A DNA stretch of 60,623 nucleotides from an uncultured Verrucomicrobiales bacterium (GTDB lineage: Bacteria > Verrucomicrobiota > Verrucomicrobiia > Verrucomicrobiales > Akkermansiaceae). The position numbers and the translations under genes were made by a program. The notes beneath the pieces are model-generated. The model ran no database searches and had not been told where the DNA came from. It saw only the letters and a program-made list of their open reading frames with translations. The stretch spans positions 1 to 60,623 of the forward strand of contig CAMQZC010000017.1 in NCBI GenBank assembly GCA_947039485.1, read 5' to 3'. The number at the start of each line of letters is the position of its first letter. The stretch's first letter is position 1. Positions 27,145-35,804 of this stretch are shown here, piece after piece.

Positions 27145-28041
27145 ATGCGCATCGTAAATATCAAAGAAGGCTTAGGAAACCAAATGTTTCAATACGCCTT
27201 CGCCCTTTCTCTCTCTAAAAGAAAAACAACCAACGTTCTTTTAGATAACAGCTATTTTAGCAATTGCGTATTCAAATCTAATTTAACCAGCACTCGAAGC
27301 TTCGAGTTAAAGCACTTTAACATTAGTTTAAACACTATCTCTTGGGCTTTATTCCCACCTTGCTTATGCTTGCGTCTTGCAGTCAACTTTGTCAAATTTT
27401 GCAGGAAAATCCTAAAGTTCAAGAAAACGCCTATCGATAGCATCATCATAGTCGAAAAAGATGGTCTACGGTTTCAAGAAAACTTACTCAATCCTAAAAA
27501 AGCAGCATACTACAGCGGTTATTTCTTATGCGAGCAATATTTCAAACCACACAGAGAGGATATATTAAAAGAGTTTAGCTTAACAACACCACTGTCAGAA
27601 GCTAATCAAAAAATGCTCGACCAAATTAAGAAAACCAACGCCGTTTCCCTCCATATCAGGCGTGGCGACTACCTCAACAACCCCCAAGTTTTTACGCTTT
27701 GCTCACTCGATTATTATAAGAAAGCCATAAAATATATTGCCGAGCGTGTAGAATCTCCCCACTTCTATTTATTCTCAAACGACCCTGAGTGGGTCATTCA
27801 AAATTTAAAAATCGACCACCCCAGCACATGCGTCGCTATTAATGATGAGAATACCGGCTTCTATGATCTCGAATTGATGAAAAACTGCAAGCACAACATC
27901 ATAGCAAACTCTTCATTCTCTTGGTGGGGAGCTTGGCTCAACACCCACTCAGAGAAAATCATCATAGCCCCGCAACAATGGCTTAATGGGAGAGATGATA
28001 CAAATACGGACATCGTGCCTGATCAATGGATTAAAATGTAA
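27145..28041 (+). CDS. Alpha-1,2-fucosyltransferase-like protein, GT11
   Basis: 298 residues, the usual GT11 size. It starts with the family hallmark (MRIVNIKEGLGNQMFQYAFALSL), has the GDP-fucose-binding motif HIRRGDY at residues 170-176, and ends with FYDLELMKNCKHNIIANSSFSWWGAWLN. GT11 enzymes add fucose from GDP-fucose, mostly in alpha-1,2 linkage to galactose, on O-antigens or host-like glycans; here the acceptor is unknown. The gene is AT-rich and isolated from any O-antigen cluster, which together with its AT-rich divergent partner suggests acquisition by transfer. Confidence 0.9.
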   Translation: MRIVNIKEGLGNQMFQYAFALSLSKRKTTNVLLDNSYFSNCVFKSNLTSTRSFELKHFNISLNTISWALFPPCLCLRLAVNFVKFCRKILKFKKTPIDSIIIVEKDGLRFQENLLNPKKAAYYSGYFLCEQYFKPHREDILKEFSLTTPLSEANQKMLDQIKKTNAVSLHIRRGDYLNNPQVFTLCSLDYYKKAIKYIAERVESPHFYLFSNDPEWVIQNLKIDHPSTCVAINDENTGFYDLELMKNCKHNIIANSSFSWWGAWLNTHSEKIIIAPQQWLNGRDDTNTDIVPDQWIKM

Positions 28042-28235
28042 TCCATTTCGCATCTTAGCACCGCCAGCCATCCAGTAACAACATCAGAAGCACTTCTCAA
28101 CACAAACAAGTTTAGCATGGCGCCATTTTGCAAGAACAAGCTAATTCGAGCTAAACATATGATAGCAAGAGCATAAGACGATTGCTCAATTAGCGAGAGA
28201 TTGGGGGATCGGGCCTAGAATCAATTTATTGGGGC

Positions 28236-28264
28236 TTTACTTCCCGGCGGCTCTATCTTATAGT
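28236..28264 (+). promoter_or_regulatory. nadC promoter, leaderless geometry
   Basis: TTTACT (28236-28241), 17-base spacer, TATAGT (28259-28264), then six bases (ATCTGC) to ATG 28271. Confidence 0.6.
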
Positions 28265-28270
28265 ATCTGC

Positions 28271-29137
28271 ATGAGTACTGCTGTCGTTTCAGATAACATT
28301 GATGCCCTTGTCCGTCTCGCACTTGCCGAAGATTTTGGCGATGGTGATGTCACCTCCCTTTACTTTGTCGATGAGCATCTGCGCGCCAGCGCCCAGATGC
28401 GCACACGCTCTGATGGTCGCCTCTCTGGTATCCACGTGGCGGCGGCAGTCTTTAAGGCAGTTGACCCCAGCCTCGTTGTCACCGTGCTAATGGAGGATGG
28501 ATCCCCCCTCAAGGCTGGCGATGTTGTCATGAGCATCGCGGGCTCTGCGCGCGCTATCCTCGGAGCTGAACGCACAGCCCTCAACTTCATTCAGCGCCTC
28601 TCTGGCGTGGCCTCGATGACTGACGCCTATGCCCAGCTCATCGCCCACACCAAGTGCCGCATGCTTGACACCCGCAAGACCACACCCGGCTACCGACTCA
28701 TGGAAAAAGCTGCGGTCATTCACGGTGGTGGACAAAATCACCGCCTCGGGCTCTACGACCGCGCCATGGTCAAGGACAATCACCTCATGACAGGAGGCAA
28801 GCTTGAGCACCTCCAAGGCGCCATCGACCGCCTCAAGGCTGACCGCCCCACAGTTGAAGTGGAGCTGGAAGCTGACACATTGGAGCAGGTAGCAGAGTTC
28901 CTCAAGCTGCGCGGCGTGGATCACGTACTGCTCGACAACATGAGCAATGATGAGATGCGTGAGGCTGTAGCCATGCGCGGTGAGCATGCGAAGCCTTACT
29001 TTGAGGCCTCTGGCGGCTTGACCTCCAAAACAGCTGCTGCCGCAGCTGAGACGGGCGTTGATTTCATGAGCTTTGGCTGCTTGACTCACTCGGTACCCTC
29101 CCTTGACCTCGGTCTTGATTTCACGATCGAGTCCTAA
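28271..29137 (+). CDS. nadC: Nicotinate-nucleotide pyrophosphorylase (carboxylating)
   Basis: Converts quinolinate and PRPP to nicotinate mononucleotide in NAD synthesis. 288 residues. Clear motifs: LALAEDFGDGDVTS, ERTALNFIQRLSGVAS, CRMLDTRKTTPGYRLMEKAAVIHGGGQNHRLGLYDRAMVKDNH (PRPP and quinolinate contacts), VEVELE, DHVLLDNMS and EASGGL. The in-frame TTG 28229 lies upstream of the promoter and is rejected. dprA begins nine bases after the stop, so the two are probably one transcript. Confidence 0.96.
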   Translation: MSTAVVSDNIDALVRLALAEDFGDGDVTSLYFVDEHLRASAQMRTRSDGRLSGIHVAAAVFKAVDPSLVVTVLMEDGSPLKAGDVVMSIAGSARAILGAERTALNFIQRLSGVASMTDAYAQLIAHTKCRMLDTRKTTPGYRLMEKAAVIHGGGQNHRLGLYDRAMVKDNHLMTGGKLEHLQGAIDRLKADRPTVEVELEADTLEQVAEFLKLRGVDHVLLDNMSNDEMREAVAMRGEHAKPYFEASGGLTSKTAAAAAETGVDFMSFGCLTHSVPSLDLGLDFTIES

Positions 29138-29146
29138 TTTCACTCG

Positions 29147-30286
29147 ATGCCTCTCTCCGCTCGCGAGTCTCTCATTGTTCTGAACCTGCTGCCGGGTCTT
29201 GGCTCGGTGCGCATCAACAGACTCTTAGAGTATTTTGGCTCGGCCGATTTGGTGCTTCAGGCACCCAACTCCATGCTATGCGCTACTCCTGGTATTGGGG
29301 AGCGCATAGCCTCGGTTATCAGGGATTGGCACAACTGCGTCAATCTGGACGCAGAGCTCAATTTAGCCGCACGCCATGGCGTGCGGCTGGTGACCATTTT
29401 TGATGATGAGTATCCCCCTGTTCTGCGACGCATGGGGGATCCTCCTATCACGCTTTATGTCCGTGGCTGCGATTTATCAACGCAGGATGGCAAGAGAGCA
29501 ATCTCAATTGTAGGCTCTCGCGCCTGCTCCCCCTACGGAATGACGGTGGCACGTCGCTTTGCCCGCGAGCTAGCGGATGCAGGCTGCACAATCATCTCAG
29601 GTCTGGCGCGTGGGATCGATACGATGGCTCATGTAGGTGCGCTGGATGCCTCGGGCTGCACGATTGGCGTGCTGGGCTCGGGGATGGCTCAATTCTTCCC
29701 CGAGGAGAATGCGCAGCTGTCCGAGGATATGATAGCTCGCGGGGGGGCCGTGGTCTCCGAGTTCCCCATGCTGATGCGCCCGAGCAAAACAAGCTTCCCC
29801 CAGCGCAATCGCATCGTAGCGGCTTGGAGCCGCGCGACGCTCGTCGTCGAGGCACCGCCTCGCAGCGGCAGCCTGCACACAGCAGGACTCTCTTCTTCTT
29901 ACGGAAATATCGTATTTGCGATACCCAACAGCATTGATAGCCGCGCAAGCGCAGGCTGCCACGAGCTCATCCGCGATGGCGGCGTCCTCTGCACGAGCTC
30001 GCATGAGATACTCTCAGACATGGGCTGGGTTGAGCCCATCAAAGCTTTAGCTACTCAGCAAGAGCTCAACTTTGGAAATGAGAACCCTAAGCCTACAATC
30101 AAGCTGAGCGCTGAGCAGCAGGCTCTCTGTGATGCAATAGCCGCAGGTCAGCTCACGCTTGATGCTCTCTGCTGCAGCTTAGGCAAGCCTGCCCACGAGC
30201 TCACACCTCTACTGATGCGCATGCAGATTGATCGCATTATCTGCCCGCTTGATGGGGCTCGCTACGCCTTAGTCAAGACGAAGTAG
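29147..30286 (+). CDS. dprA: DNA-processing protein DprA
   Basis: Loads RecA on incoming single-stranded DNA during natural transformation. 379 residues. An N-terminal helix-hairpin/SAM-like part (LNLLPGLGSVRINRLLEYFG, PGIGERIASVI) precedes the Rossmann core: SIVGSRACSPYGMTVARRFARELADAGCTIISGLARGID, GVLGSGMAQFFPEEN, SEFPM, FPQRNRIVAAWSRATLVVEAPPRSGSLHTA. A C-terminal winged-helix-like part (LDALCCSLGKPAHELTPLLMRMQI) completes the usual domain set. It suggests that natural competence is possible, but no other competence gene is in the window. Confidence 0.95.
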   Translation: MPLSARESLIVLNLLPGLGSVRINRLLEYFGSADLVLQAPNSMLCATPGIGERIASVIRDWHNCVNLDAELNLAARHGVRLVTIFDDEYPPVLRRMGDPPITLYVRGCDLSTQDGKRAISIVGSRACSPYGMTVARRFARELADAGCTIISGLARGIDTMAHVGALDASGCTIGVLGSGMAQFFPEENAQLSEDMIARGGAVVSEFPMLMRPSKTSFPQRNRIVAAWSRATLVVEAPPRSGSLHTAGLSSSYGNIVFAIPNSIDSRASAGCHELIRDGGVLCTSSHEILSDMGWVEPIKALATQQELNFGNENPKPTIKLSAEQQALCDAIAAGQLTLDALCCSLGKPAHELTPLLMRMQIDRIICPLDGARYALVKTK

Positions 30287-30301
30287 CGGCCTTATTAATC
30301 C

Positions 30302-30330
30302 TTGATATCGCACTCTCGTTGTGATATCAT
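30302..30330 (+). promoter_or_regulatory. Promoter of the D,D-carboxypeptidase gene, leaderless geometry
   Basis: TTGATA (30302-30307), 17-base spacer, TATCAT (30325-30330), then seven bases to ATG 30338. Confidence 0.6.
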
Positions 30331-30337
30331 TCCGCGC

Positions 30338-31246
30338 ATGCGCGCGCCTCAGTTTTGCTTAACTTTGCTCTCTTTACTCGCTCTTGCGAGTTGCTCTCCT
30401 AGCAATCAGATTTACGACTACAACCCAATCCCTAGCAACACCAAGCAGCTTGAGAAAAAGAAAATGGCGCGCAGCCCTCTCATCGGCAAGCGTCCCCTCA
30501 CGCAACCCTCAACACCCGCCCCAGCGCCCAACTGCAAGGCGGTCTGCATCATTGACCCACGCACGGGCAAAATCCTCTTTGAATACAACGCGCGTACACG
30601 CCGACAGGTGGCGAGCACGCAAAAGCTCGTGACAGCACTCTGCGTAGTCGAGGCTGGACGACTCAGTGAGGAGGCTACCATCAAGGCAAGCGACAAGAAA
30701 TGTCCACGCATCCGCATGGACTTATCCACAGGCGACCGCTACCGCCGCATCGACCTGCTGCGCGCCCTCTTGACATCGAGCTACAACGATGTCGCCAACA
30801 CCTTAGCTCGTGACAGCGCAGGCTCAGTGCCAGCCTTTGTCAACAAGATGAATGACAAGGCACGCCGCATGGGCATGCACGACACTCATTTTGTCAACCC
30901 CAACGGACTCCCAGGCGCACAGTACTCAACCGCGCGCGATATGGCAATTGCCGCTTGCTGGGCTTACAACAACACCGTCATTCGCCGCTGCGTCGGCACC
31001 TACCAATACTATTTCCTACTCAACAGTGGCAAAACTCGACGCATCAAAAGCACCAACCGCCTCATGCGCGACTACAGCTGGGTCAATGGGCTCAAGACAG
31101 GCTACACCAACGCAGCTGGCCGCTGCCTCATCTCTAGCGGCACCTACAACGACAGCTCGGTGATTGTCGTCGTGCTAGGCAGCGCCAAGCGCAACATCTG
31201 GAGAGAATCAGAAAAATACCTCAAATGGTCCCTTCAACTGCCTTAA
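30338..31246 (+). CDS. Lipoprotein D-alanyl-D-alanine carboxypeptidase (peptidase S11)
   Basis: Trims the terminal D-Ala from peptidoglycan side chains. 302 residues. The N-terminus is a lipoprotein signal (MRAPQFCLTLLSLLALASC, lipobox LASC), so the enzyme is probably lipid-anchored, unlike the C-terminal amphipathic anchor of E. coli DacA. S11 active-site motifs are SxxK = STQK (Ser93/Lys96), SxN = SYN in LTSSYNDVANTLA, and KTG in GLKTGYTNAAGRC. No C-terminal beta domain is present. The start is set by the promoter; upstream in-frame codons overlap it. Confidence 0.93.
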   Translation: MRAPQFCLTLLSLLALASCSPSNQIYDYNPIPSNTKQLEKKKMARSPLIGKRPLTQPSTPAPAPNCKAVCIIDPRTGKILFEYNARTRRQVASTQKLVTALCVVEAGRLSEEATIKASDKKCPRIRMDLSTGDRYRRIDLLRALLTSSYNDVANTLARDSAGSVPAFVNKMNDKARRMGMHDTHFVNPNGLPGAQYSTARDMAIAACWAYNNTVIRRCVGTYQYYFLLNSGKTRRIKSTNRLMRDYSWVNGLKTGYTNAAGRCLISSGTYNDSSVIVVVLGSAKRNIWRESEKYLKWSLQLP

Positions 31247-31345
31247 AAGCAAAATTGAACGTCAATTCCCCACATAACTAGCAAGCGCACGTACTTTTTA
31301 CTTCCCTATTAGCTTTGCTCTCAGCTATAATAGCTCAATAACCCT

Positions 31346-32158
31346 ATGTCATCAGACGCCAACAGACCACGCAACGACAAACCGCTCAAACAGACCAACA
31401 TCTGGAGGAGAATCACGCAGTCTGAACGCAGGAGCAAACACTCCGAACGCACAGCGGAGCAATCGAAAATACTTCATACTGAGCAATACGCAGAGGAAGA
31501 GGAGCAAATCATCGAAGCAAGTGGAGGATTCCACCCTTTAAAGATTGTAGCTGCCCTCATCTTTTTGAGTTTCATCAGCCTCATCCTCCTCGTCAGTTTC
31601 GAGATGTGGAGACCTCAGCAGCTGAGCGACCTGCCTGGCTATCACGACAAGACACTTGCCAAGGATTTATCCGCATTCATCCGCCACGCTGGCAAGCAGG
31701 AGATTCGCCTCACAGAGGCCGAGATCAACAGCTACTTAGGCGAGAGCTGCCGCATCCGCCAAAAGGGAATTAGCGCCCTTTTAGCCCAGCCTAGCGGTGT
31801 CGCGCTGCGCTGTCACGATGGCTATGGCGAGCTAATTATCGAGCGTATGCTGGGCACCAACATCAAGCACAGCGTAAGCGTGTACCTGAGCTTCTCGCGC
31901 CACGTGGTCAATGGAACACCAGTCATTGAGCTTGAACTGAGCGGAGGCAAGCCCATCCTCGGGCATTTCCCCCGTGGTGGTCATATCGGGCATCTCCCCC
32001 TGCCACAGCGCTACATGCAGATTCTCACTCCGGGACTAGAGTCTCTCGCTGCACTGTATCCAGACTTCAGCACCCTTGTCCTCGACGGGAGCTATCTTCC
32101 CAGCTTTAGAAAAGCTACGAACACACAAGAAGGTCTACTCATCCTGAGCCCCCTCTAG
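31346..32158 (+). CDS. Single-pass membrane protein, function unknown
   Basis: 270 residues. A basic, Ser/Gln-rich cytoplasmic N-terminus (~1-68) is followed by one strong membrane segment (VAALIFLSFISLILLVSFEMW) and an extracytoplasmic C-terminal domain of ~180 residues with GGKPILGHFPRGGHIGHLPLP. The topology suggests a bitopic envelope protein. A TATAAT sits 14 bases before the ATG. I do not recognise the family. It precedes a small lipoprotein gene and the LpxL-GT9 gene on the same strand, all with short gaps. Confidence 0.65.
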   Translation: MSSDANRPRNDKPLKQTNIWRRITQSERRSKHSERTAEQSKILHTEQYAEEEEQIIEASGGFHPLKIVAALIFLSFISLILLVSFEMWRPQQLSDLPGYHDKTLAKDLSAFIRHAGKQEIRLTEAEINSYLGESCRIRQKGISALLAQPSGVALRCHDGYGELIIERMLGTNIKHSVSVYLSFSRHVVNGTPVIELELSGGKPILGHFPRGGHIGHLPLPQRYMQILTPGLESLAALYPDFSTLVLDGSYLPSFRKATNTQEGLLILSPL

Positions 32159-32194
32159 TCTCTTTTATTTAATACTAAATCAATCATTAGTCAT

Positions 32195-32593
32195 ATGAAA
32201 ATTAAAAAAAGCATCCTCGTGATCCTTGCCACCAGCCTCATGCTCCCCTCCTGCATCGTATCGCAAGCGGTAGAGTTCTGGTACCGTGACGAGTACCCAG
32301 GCCAACGCCCCCCCTCGGCCATCGCTGATGCAGGCGGCAAGCCAGCCTTCCAAAAATGGATCAAAAAAGACAACGAGTTGCTCCCTCCCCCTAGCCGTCT
32401 CATTGACAACACCGTGAGCTATTCCTCCGATGGTACACCCTACGGCTTCACCTCCGAGTTTAGCAATATTGTGGTCTCTCCATACTCCCCGCACTACGTG
32501 CTCGACTACACAAGATTTAGCGGTGGCGACAAGGTCTGGGACCCCTACTCACGCAAGCCCTTCTACATCCCCCGCATTCACACCATTAACTAA
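32195..32593 (+). CDS. Small lipoprotein, function unknown
   Basis: 132 residues. MKIKKSILVILATSLMLPSC is a clear lipoprotein signal (lipobox LPSC, lipidated Cys at 20). The mature part is rich in Pro, Tyr and Ser (YPGQRPPSA, NELLPPPSRL, VVSPYSPHYVLDY) and ends in YSRKPFYIPRIHTIN; no known domain is apparent. It starts 36 bases after the upstream membrane-protein gene and ends 14 bases before the LpxL-GT9 gene, so it is likely part of an envelope transcript. Confidence 0.7.
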   Translation: MKIKKSILVILATSLMLPSCIVSQAVEFWYRDEYPGQRPPSAIADAGGKPAFQKWIKKDNELLPPPSRLIDNTVSYSSDGTPYGFTSEFSNIVVSPYSPHYVLDYTRFSGGDKVWDPYSRKPFYIPRIHTIN

Positions 32594-32607
32594 AACCCTT
32601 ACGACCT

Positions 32608-34515
32608 ATGGCCAAGGATAGCCCTAGTAAAGCGGATTGGAAGCAGAAGCTTACTTACTACGCTTACAAGCTTCTGCAGCTAATCTTGCGATGCTTCGAT
32701 GTGCGCTTAGTTGCGCTACTTGGTCGAGCAATAGGCTACATGGCATGGATGCTACTGCCCTCGCGCCGACGCATCGTGCAGCGCAATCTGCGCATTGTCA
32801 TTGACCCCAATCTGCGAGCTGCACAACTGCGCCCCCTGATACGCCGCAACATCGTCCTCACCTGTAGCAACTTTGCCTGCGCACTCAAGGTAGGGCTGAT
32901 GTCTGCTCGTGAGCTCAAGCAATCGGTGCGCTTGGAGGGCGCTGATGTCTTTGAGGAAGCTGGCTGCCATGGCAACACCGCCATCGCCTGCATCCCCCAT
33001 GCAGGAAACTGGGAGATTCTCGCGCGCATCCGTCCCCTCTTCACACGAGTCGAGCACTTTGGCTCAATGTACCGCAAGTTCAGCAACCCCCTCTTAGAAG
33101 AACTCGTCTACAAATCACGCACCAACTATGGCTGCGAGATGCACAGCAAGAAAAACGGACTCCGCGGAGTCCTACGCATGGCTCGCACAGGCGGTCTACT
33201 CGGCGTACTAAGCGACCAATATACCAACAGAGGACTCTTCCTACCCTACTTTGGCAAGGTCACGGGGACAACCCCCTTGCCTTCCATCCTCAACCGCAGC
33301 TGCAAGGGGGTGCTCTTCGCAGTCTTCACCCGCAACACGGGATTAGGACGCTGGGATGCTATACTGAATTACAAGATCCCGATCGTCGAGAACAAGGACA
33401 ATCAGGTTGCCTCCAATACGATGAGCATCAACCAAGCTCTAGAATCTTGCCAGCAAGAGAACATCCTAGATGGCTTCTGGATGCACCACCGCTGGAAGGG
33501 AGCACGCGCCTTTGCCTTTACCCAAGACGAGAGCGCCACCGAGGTAGCAAAAGCGCATACCAAGCTCCCATTTAGAATCATCGTCGCTCTGCCCGAGTCC
33601 TTTGAAGAATCCATCCTGACAATCCCCGCGCTCAAGCTCATCAAGGCGAGCCGCTTTGATGCCGAGCTCATCCTCATCTGCCCCAGCGCGCAGCAAGAAT
33701 TCTGGCTCCAGCATAAGCCCATGGCTAGTCATGTGCTCAGCTCTGATGGTCAGACGAGCCTCGAGACCCAACTTGAAGCAGACGACATCTATGCAGGTGG
33801 GCCCTTTGACTACCTCTTCATGTTCAGCAAGCAAAAGAGCACCCTCAAGCAAATTCTCAGTCAGGGTCCCCTCTTCATCACAGGCTTTGAGGAGCATCCC
33901 TTCGCCAAGAAATTCAACCTACGATACACAGAGACGCACTGCGGTCCCCCACGTCACCGCGCAGCAGACTATCTGGCGCTGCTGGGTAGACATAGTGTCC
34001 CCAATGAGATTGACACCAAGGCGCCCAGCCTGAGAGGCAATGAGGCTGATGAGAGCTACTATCTAGCTCCTCTAACGACGCTAGGGGCGGCTGATAGCTG
34101 CAACCTTGAGCAATGGCTGGCGATTTATCAAGAATTCCCCAAGGCCAAGCTCATCGCCCTGCCCGAGCAGGAAGAAGCAGCCGCGGACTTTGCTAGCAAG
34201 CTTGGCTGCGAGCACATCATCTGCTCCGCAGAGAAACTTGGCGAGATCATCGGCAGCTCAAGCGTATTGATTGCGCATGATGGCATCATGCCTCAGCTTG
34301 CCGCCTGCTATGGCACACCTGTCGTGAGCATCATGGCCAGCCGTCAAGCCGCGCGCTACGCCCCCCTCTGCGAGCAGAGCCTCTGCCTCTACCATCACAG
34401 CGCATGCCACCCATGCTACCTCAATCAATGTGACGCAAGCATCCCCTGCAGCCAGCAAATCAAGACCGCTGACATCATCCGAGCTGCTAAGCAGCTCAGC
34501 CCCTCAGATAAATAA
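32608..34515 (+). CDS. Fusion of LpxL-type lipid A acyltransferase and GT9 glycosyltransferase
   Basis: 635 residues. Residues ~10-310 are an LpxL/HtrB-like acyltransferase: VRLVALLGRAIGYMAWMLLPSRRRIVQRNLRIV, the HxxxxxE catalytic motif HAGNWE (His131, Glu136), LLGVLSDQYTNRGLFLPYFGK and the closing WMHHRWK. Residues ~320-630 resemble GT9 heptosyltransferases: FRIIVALPESFEESILTIPALKLIKAS, a central Rossmann break, then IAHDGIMPQLAACYGTPVVSIM and the Cys-bearing HHSACHPCYLNQCD near the end. Both steps act on lipid A-core at the inner membrane, so the fusion would couple acylation with core glycosylation (inference). Not every GT9 active-site residue can be checked by eye. Confidence 0.85.
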   Translation: MAKDSPSKADWKQKLTYYAYKLLQLILRCFDVRLVALLGRAIGYMAWMLLPSRRRIVQRNLRIVIDPNLRAAQLRPLIRRNIVLTCSNFACALKVGLMSARELKQSVRLEGADVFEEAGCHGNTAIACIPHAGNWEILARIRPLFTRVEHFGSMYRKFSNPLLEELVYKSRTNYGCEMHSKKNGLRGVLRMARTGGLLGVLSDQYTNRGLFLPYFGKVTGTTPLPSILNRSCKGVLFAVFTRNTGLGRWDAILNYKIPIVENKDNQVASNTMSINQALESCQQENILDGFWMHHRWKGARAFAFTQDESATEVAKAHTKLPFRIIVALPESFEESILTIPALKLIKASRFDAELILICPSAQQEFWLQHKPMASHVLSSDGQTSLETQLEADDIYAGGPFDYLFMFSKQKSTLKQILSQGPLFITGFEEHPFAKKFNLRYTETHCGPPRHRAADYLALLGRHSVPNEIDTKAPSLRGNEADESYYLAPLTTLGAADSCNLEQWLAIYQEFPKAKLIALPEQEEAAADFASKLGCEHIICSAEKLGEIIGSSSVLIAHDGIMPQLAACYGTPVVSIMASRQAARYAPLCEQSLCLYHHSACHPCYLNQCDASIPCSQQIKTADIIRAAKQLSPSDK

Positions 34516-34557
34516 TAGAGCGTAGAATTGACGTTTGCTTATCATGAGCAGCTCTGC

Positions 34558-34565
34558 TACAATAG
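34558..34565 (+). promoter_or_regulatory. -10 region of the hisB promoter
   Basis: TACAAT sits here, 17 bases after TTGCTT, inside the upstream extension of the hisB frame. This places the true start downstream, at ATG 34592. Confidence 0.5.
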
Positions 34566-34591
34566 CCCCGAAATCCCCTCCCAACAAATCA

Positions 34592-35179
34592 ATGAGAACC
34601 GCATCTTGCAAGCGCACAACTGGCGAAACAGACATCAGCTTAGAACTCAACCTCGACGGTAGCGGCTGTGCAGCCATCGCCACGGGGCATCCCTTCTTCG
34701 ATCACATGCTCCACCTACTGGCACGCCACAGCCTCATGGATATCACCCTCAACGTGCAAGGCGACCTCGAAGTAGATGCGCACCACACGATTGAAGACAC
34801 AGCCATCGCTCTAGGTGACTGCATCGCACGCGCACTGGGTGACAAGCGCGGCATCGAGCGCTACGGCATGTCCCACGTCCCCATGGATGAGACACTCTGC
34901 CGCTGCGTACTCGACCTCTCCAACCGCCCCTACCTCGATTTCCGAGTGCCTGACTACAGTGTTGGCGCACCCAACATGCCCATGTCCCTCTGTGAGGAAT
35001 TCTGCCGCGCACTCTGCAATAACCTGCGCTGTAACCTGCACATTGAAGTATTCTACGGTCGTGACGGTCACCACATCATCGAGGCCATCTTTAAGAGCAT
35101 CGCGCGCGCCCTGCGCATCGCTATGCAAGCGGACCCACGCCAAGCCGGCATGATCCCCTCCACCAAAGGCAGCCTCTAA
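34592..35179 (+). CDS. hisB: Imidazoleglycerol-phosphate dehydratase
   Basis: Dehydrates imidazoleglycerol phosphate in histidine synthesis. 195 residues, monofunctional form. It has TGETDISLELNLDGSG, the metal-binding HPFFDHMLHLLARH and DAHHTIEDTAIALG, the second His-Glu set EVFYGRDGHHIIEAIFKSIARALR, and CEEFCRAL. A longer frame opens at 34535, but the promoter lies inside it and MRTASCKRTTGETDI looks like a normal HisB start. hisH follows after seven bases. Confidence 0.96.
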   Translation: MRTASCKRTTGETDISLELNLDGSGCAAIATGHPFFDHMLHLLARHSLMDITLNVQGDLEVDAHHTIEDTAIALGDCIARALGDKRGIERYGMSHVPMDETLCRCVLDLSNRPYLDFRVPDYSVGAPNMPMSLCEEFCRALCNNLRCNLHIEVFYGRDGHHIIEAIFKSIARALRIAMQADPRQAGMIPSTKGSL

Positions 35180-35186
35180 AATCATC

Positions 35187-35804
35187 ATGACCCAACTAGG
35201 CATCATCGACTACGGCGCAGGCAACCTGCAAAGCGTAGCCAACTCCCTCGCTGCCGCAGGCGTGCAAGGCAAGCTCATCCGCAGCGCCTCCGACTTAGAG
35301 AACATCAGCCACCTCGTCCTCCCTGGTGTTGGCGCATTTGGCGACTGCTCCAAGGCCCTGCAAGAGCAAGGCCTCGTTGATGAGCTGCGCAACTGGATAG
35401 CCGCTGACAAACCCTTCCTCGGCATATGCATCGGCTATCAAATCCTCTTTGAGAGCAGCGAAGAAAGCCCTAACGCAACTGGTCTTGGCATCTTCAAGGG
35501 GCAGGTACGCCGCTTTGAAGAGCGCGGTCTCAAGATCCCCCACATGGGATGGAACAACGTGACGCAGCTCCATAGCAGCGACCCAATCTGGCAGGACATC
35601 CCCAATGAGAGCCACCTCTACTACGTGCACTCCTACTACCCTGTCCCCACTGATCCCAGCATCATCGCAGCGCGTACGAACTATGGTGATGACTTTGCCG
35701 CAGCCATCCGCGTAGGCAAGCTCGTAGCCACACAGTTCCACCCCGAGAAAAGCCAAAAACTCGGTATCCAGCTTCTTCGCAACTTCCTAAACATCGACGC
35801 GTGA
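35187..35804 (+). CDS. hisH: Imidazole glycerol phosphate synthase, glutamine amidotransferase subunit
   Basis: Supplies ammonia from glutamine to HisF. 205 residues. IDYGAGNLQSVANSLAAAG and LPGVGAFGDC are typical. The nucleophile motif reads FLGICIGYQILFESSEE (Cys81), a variant of the usual GICLGMQ with the Cys kept. The catalytic His-Glu pair is in ATQFHPEKSQ, and MGWNN and HSYY are also present. It lies between hisB and lptF/G and overlaps the latter by four bases, suggesting translational coupling. Confidence 0.95.
   Translation: MTQLGIIDYGAGNLQSVANSLAAAGVQGKLIRSASDLENISHLVLPGVGAFGDCSKALQEQGLVDELRNWIAADKPFLGICIGYQILFESSEESPNATGLGIFKGQVRRFEERGLKIPHMGWNNVTQLHSSDPIWQDIPNESHLYYVHSYYPVPTDPSIIAARTNYGDDFAAAIRVGKLVATQFHPEKSQKLGIQLLRNFLNIDA

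Noticed and set aside
34535..34591. Longer hisB start
   Set aside because: The -10 TACAAT lies within the extension and the family start fits ATG 34592.
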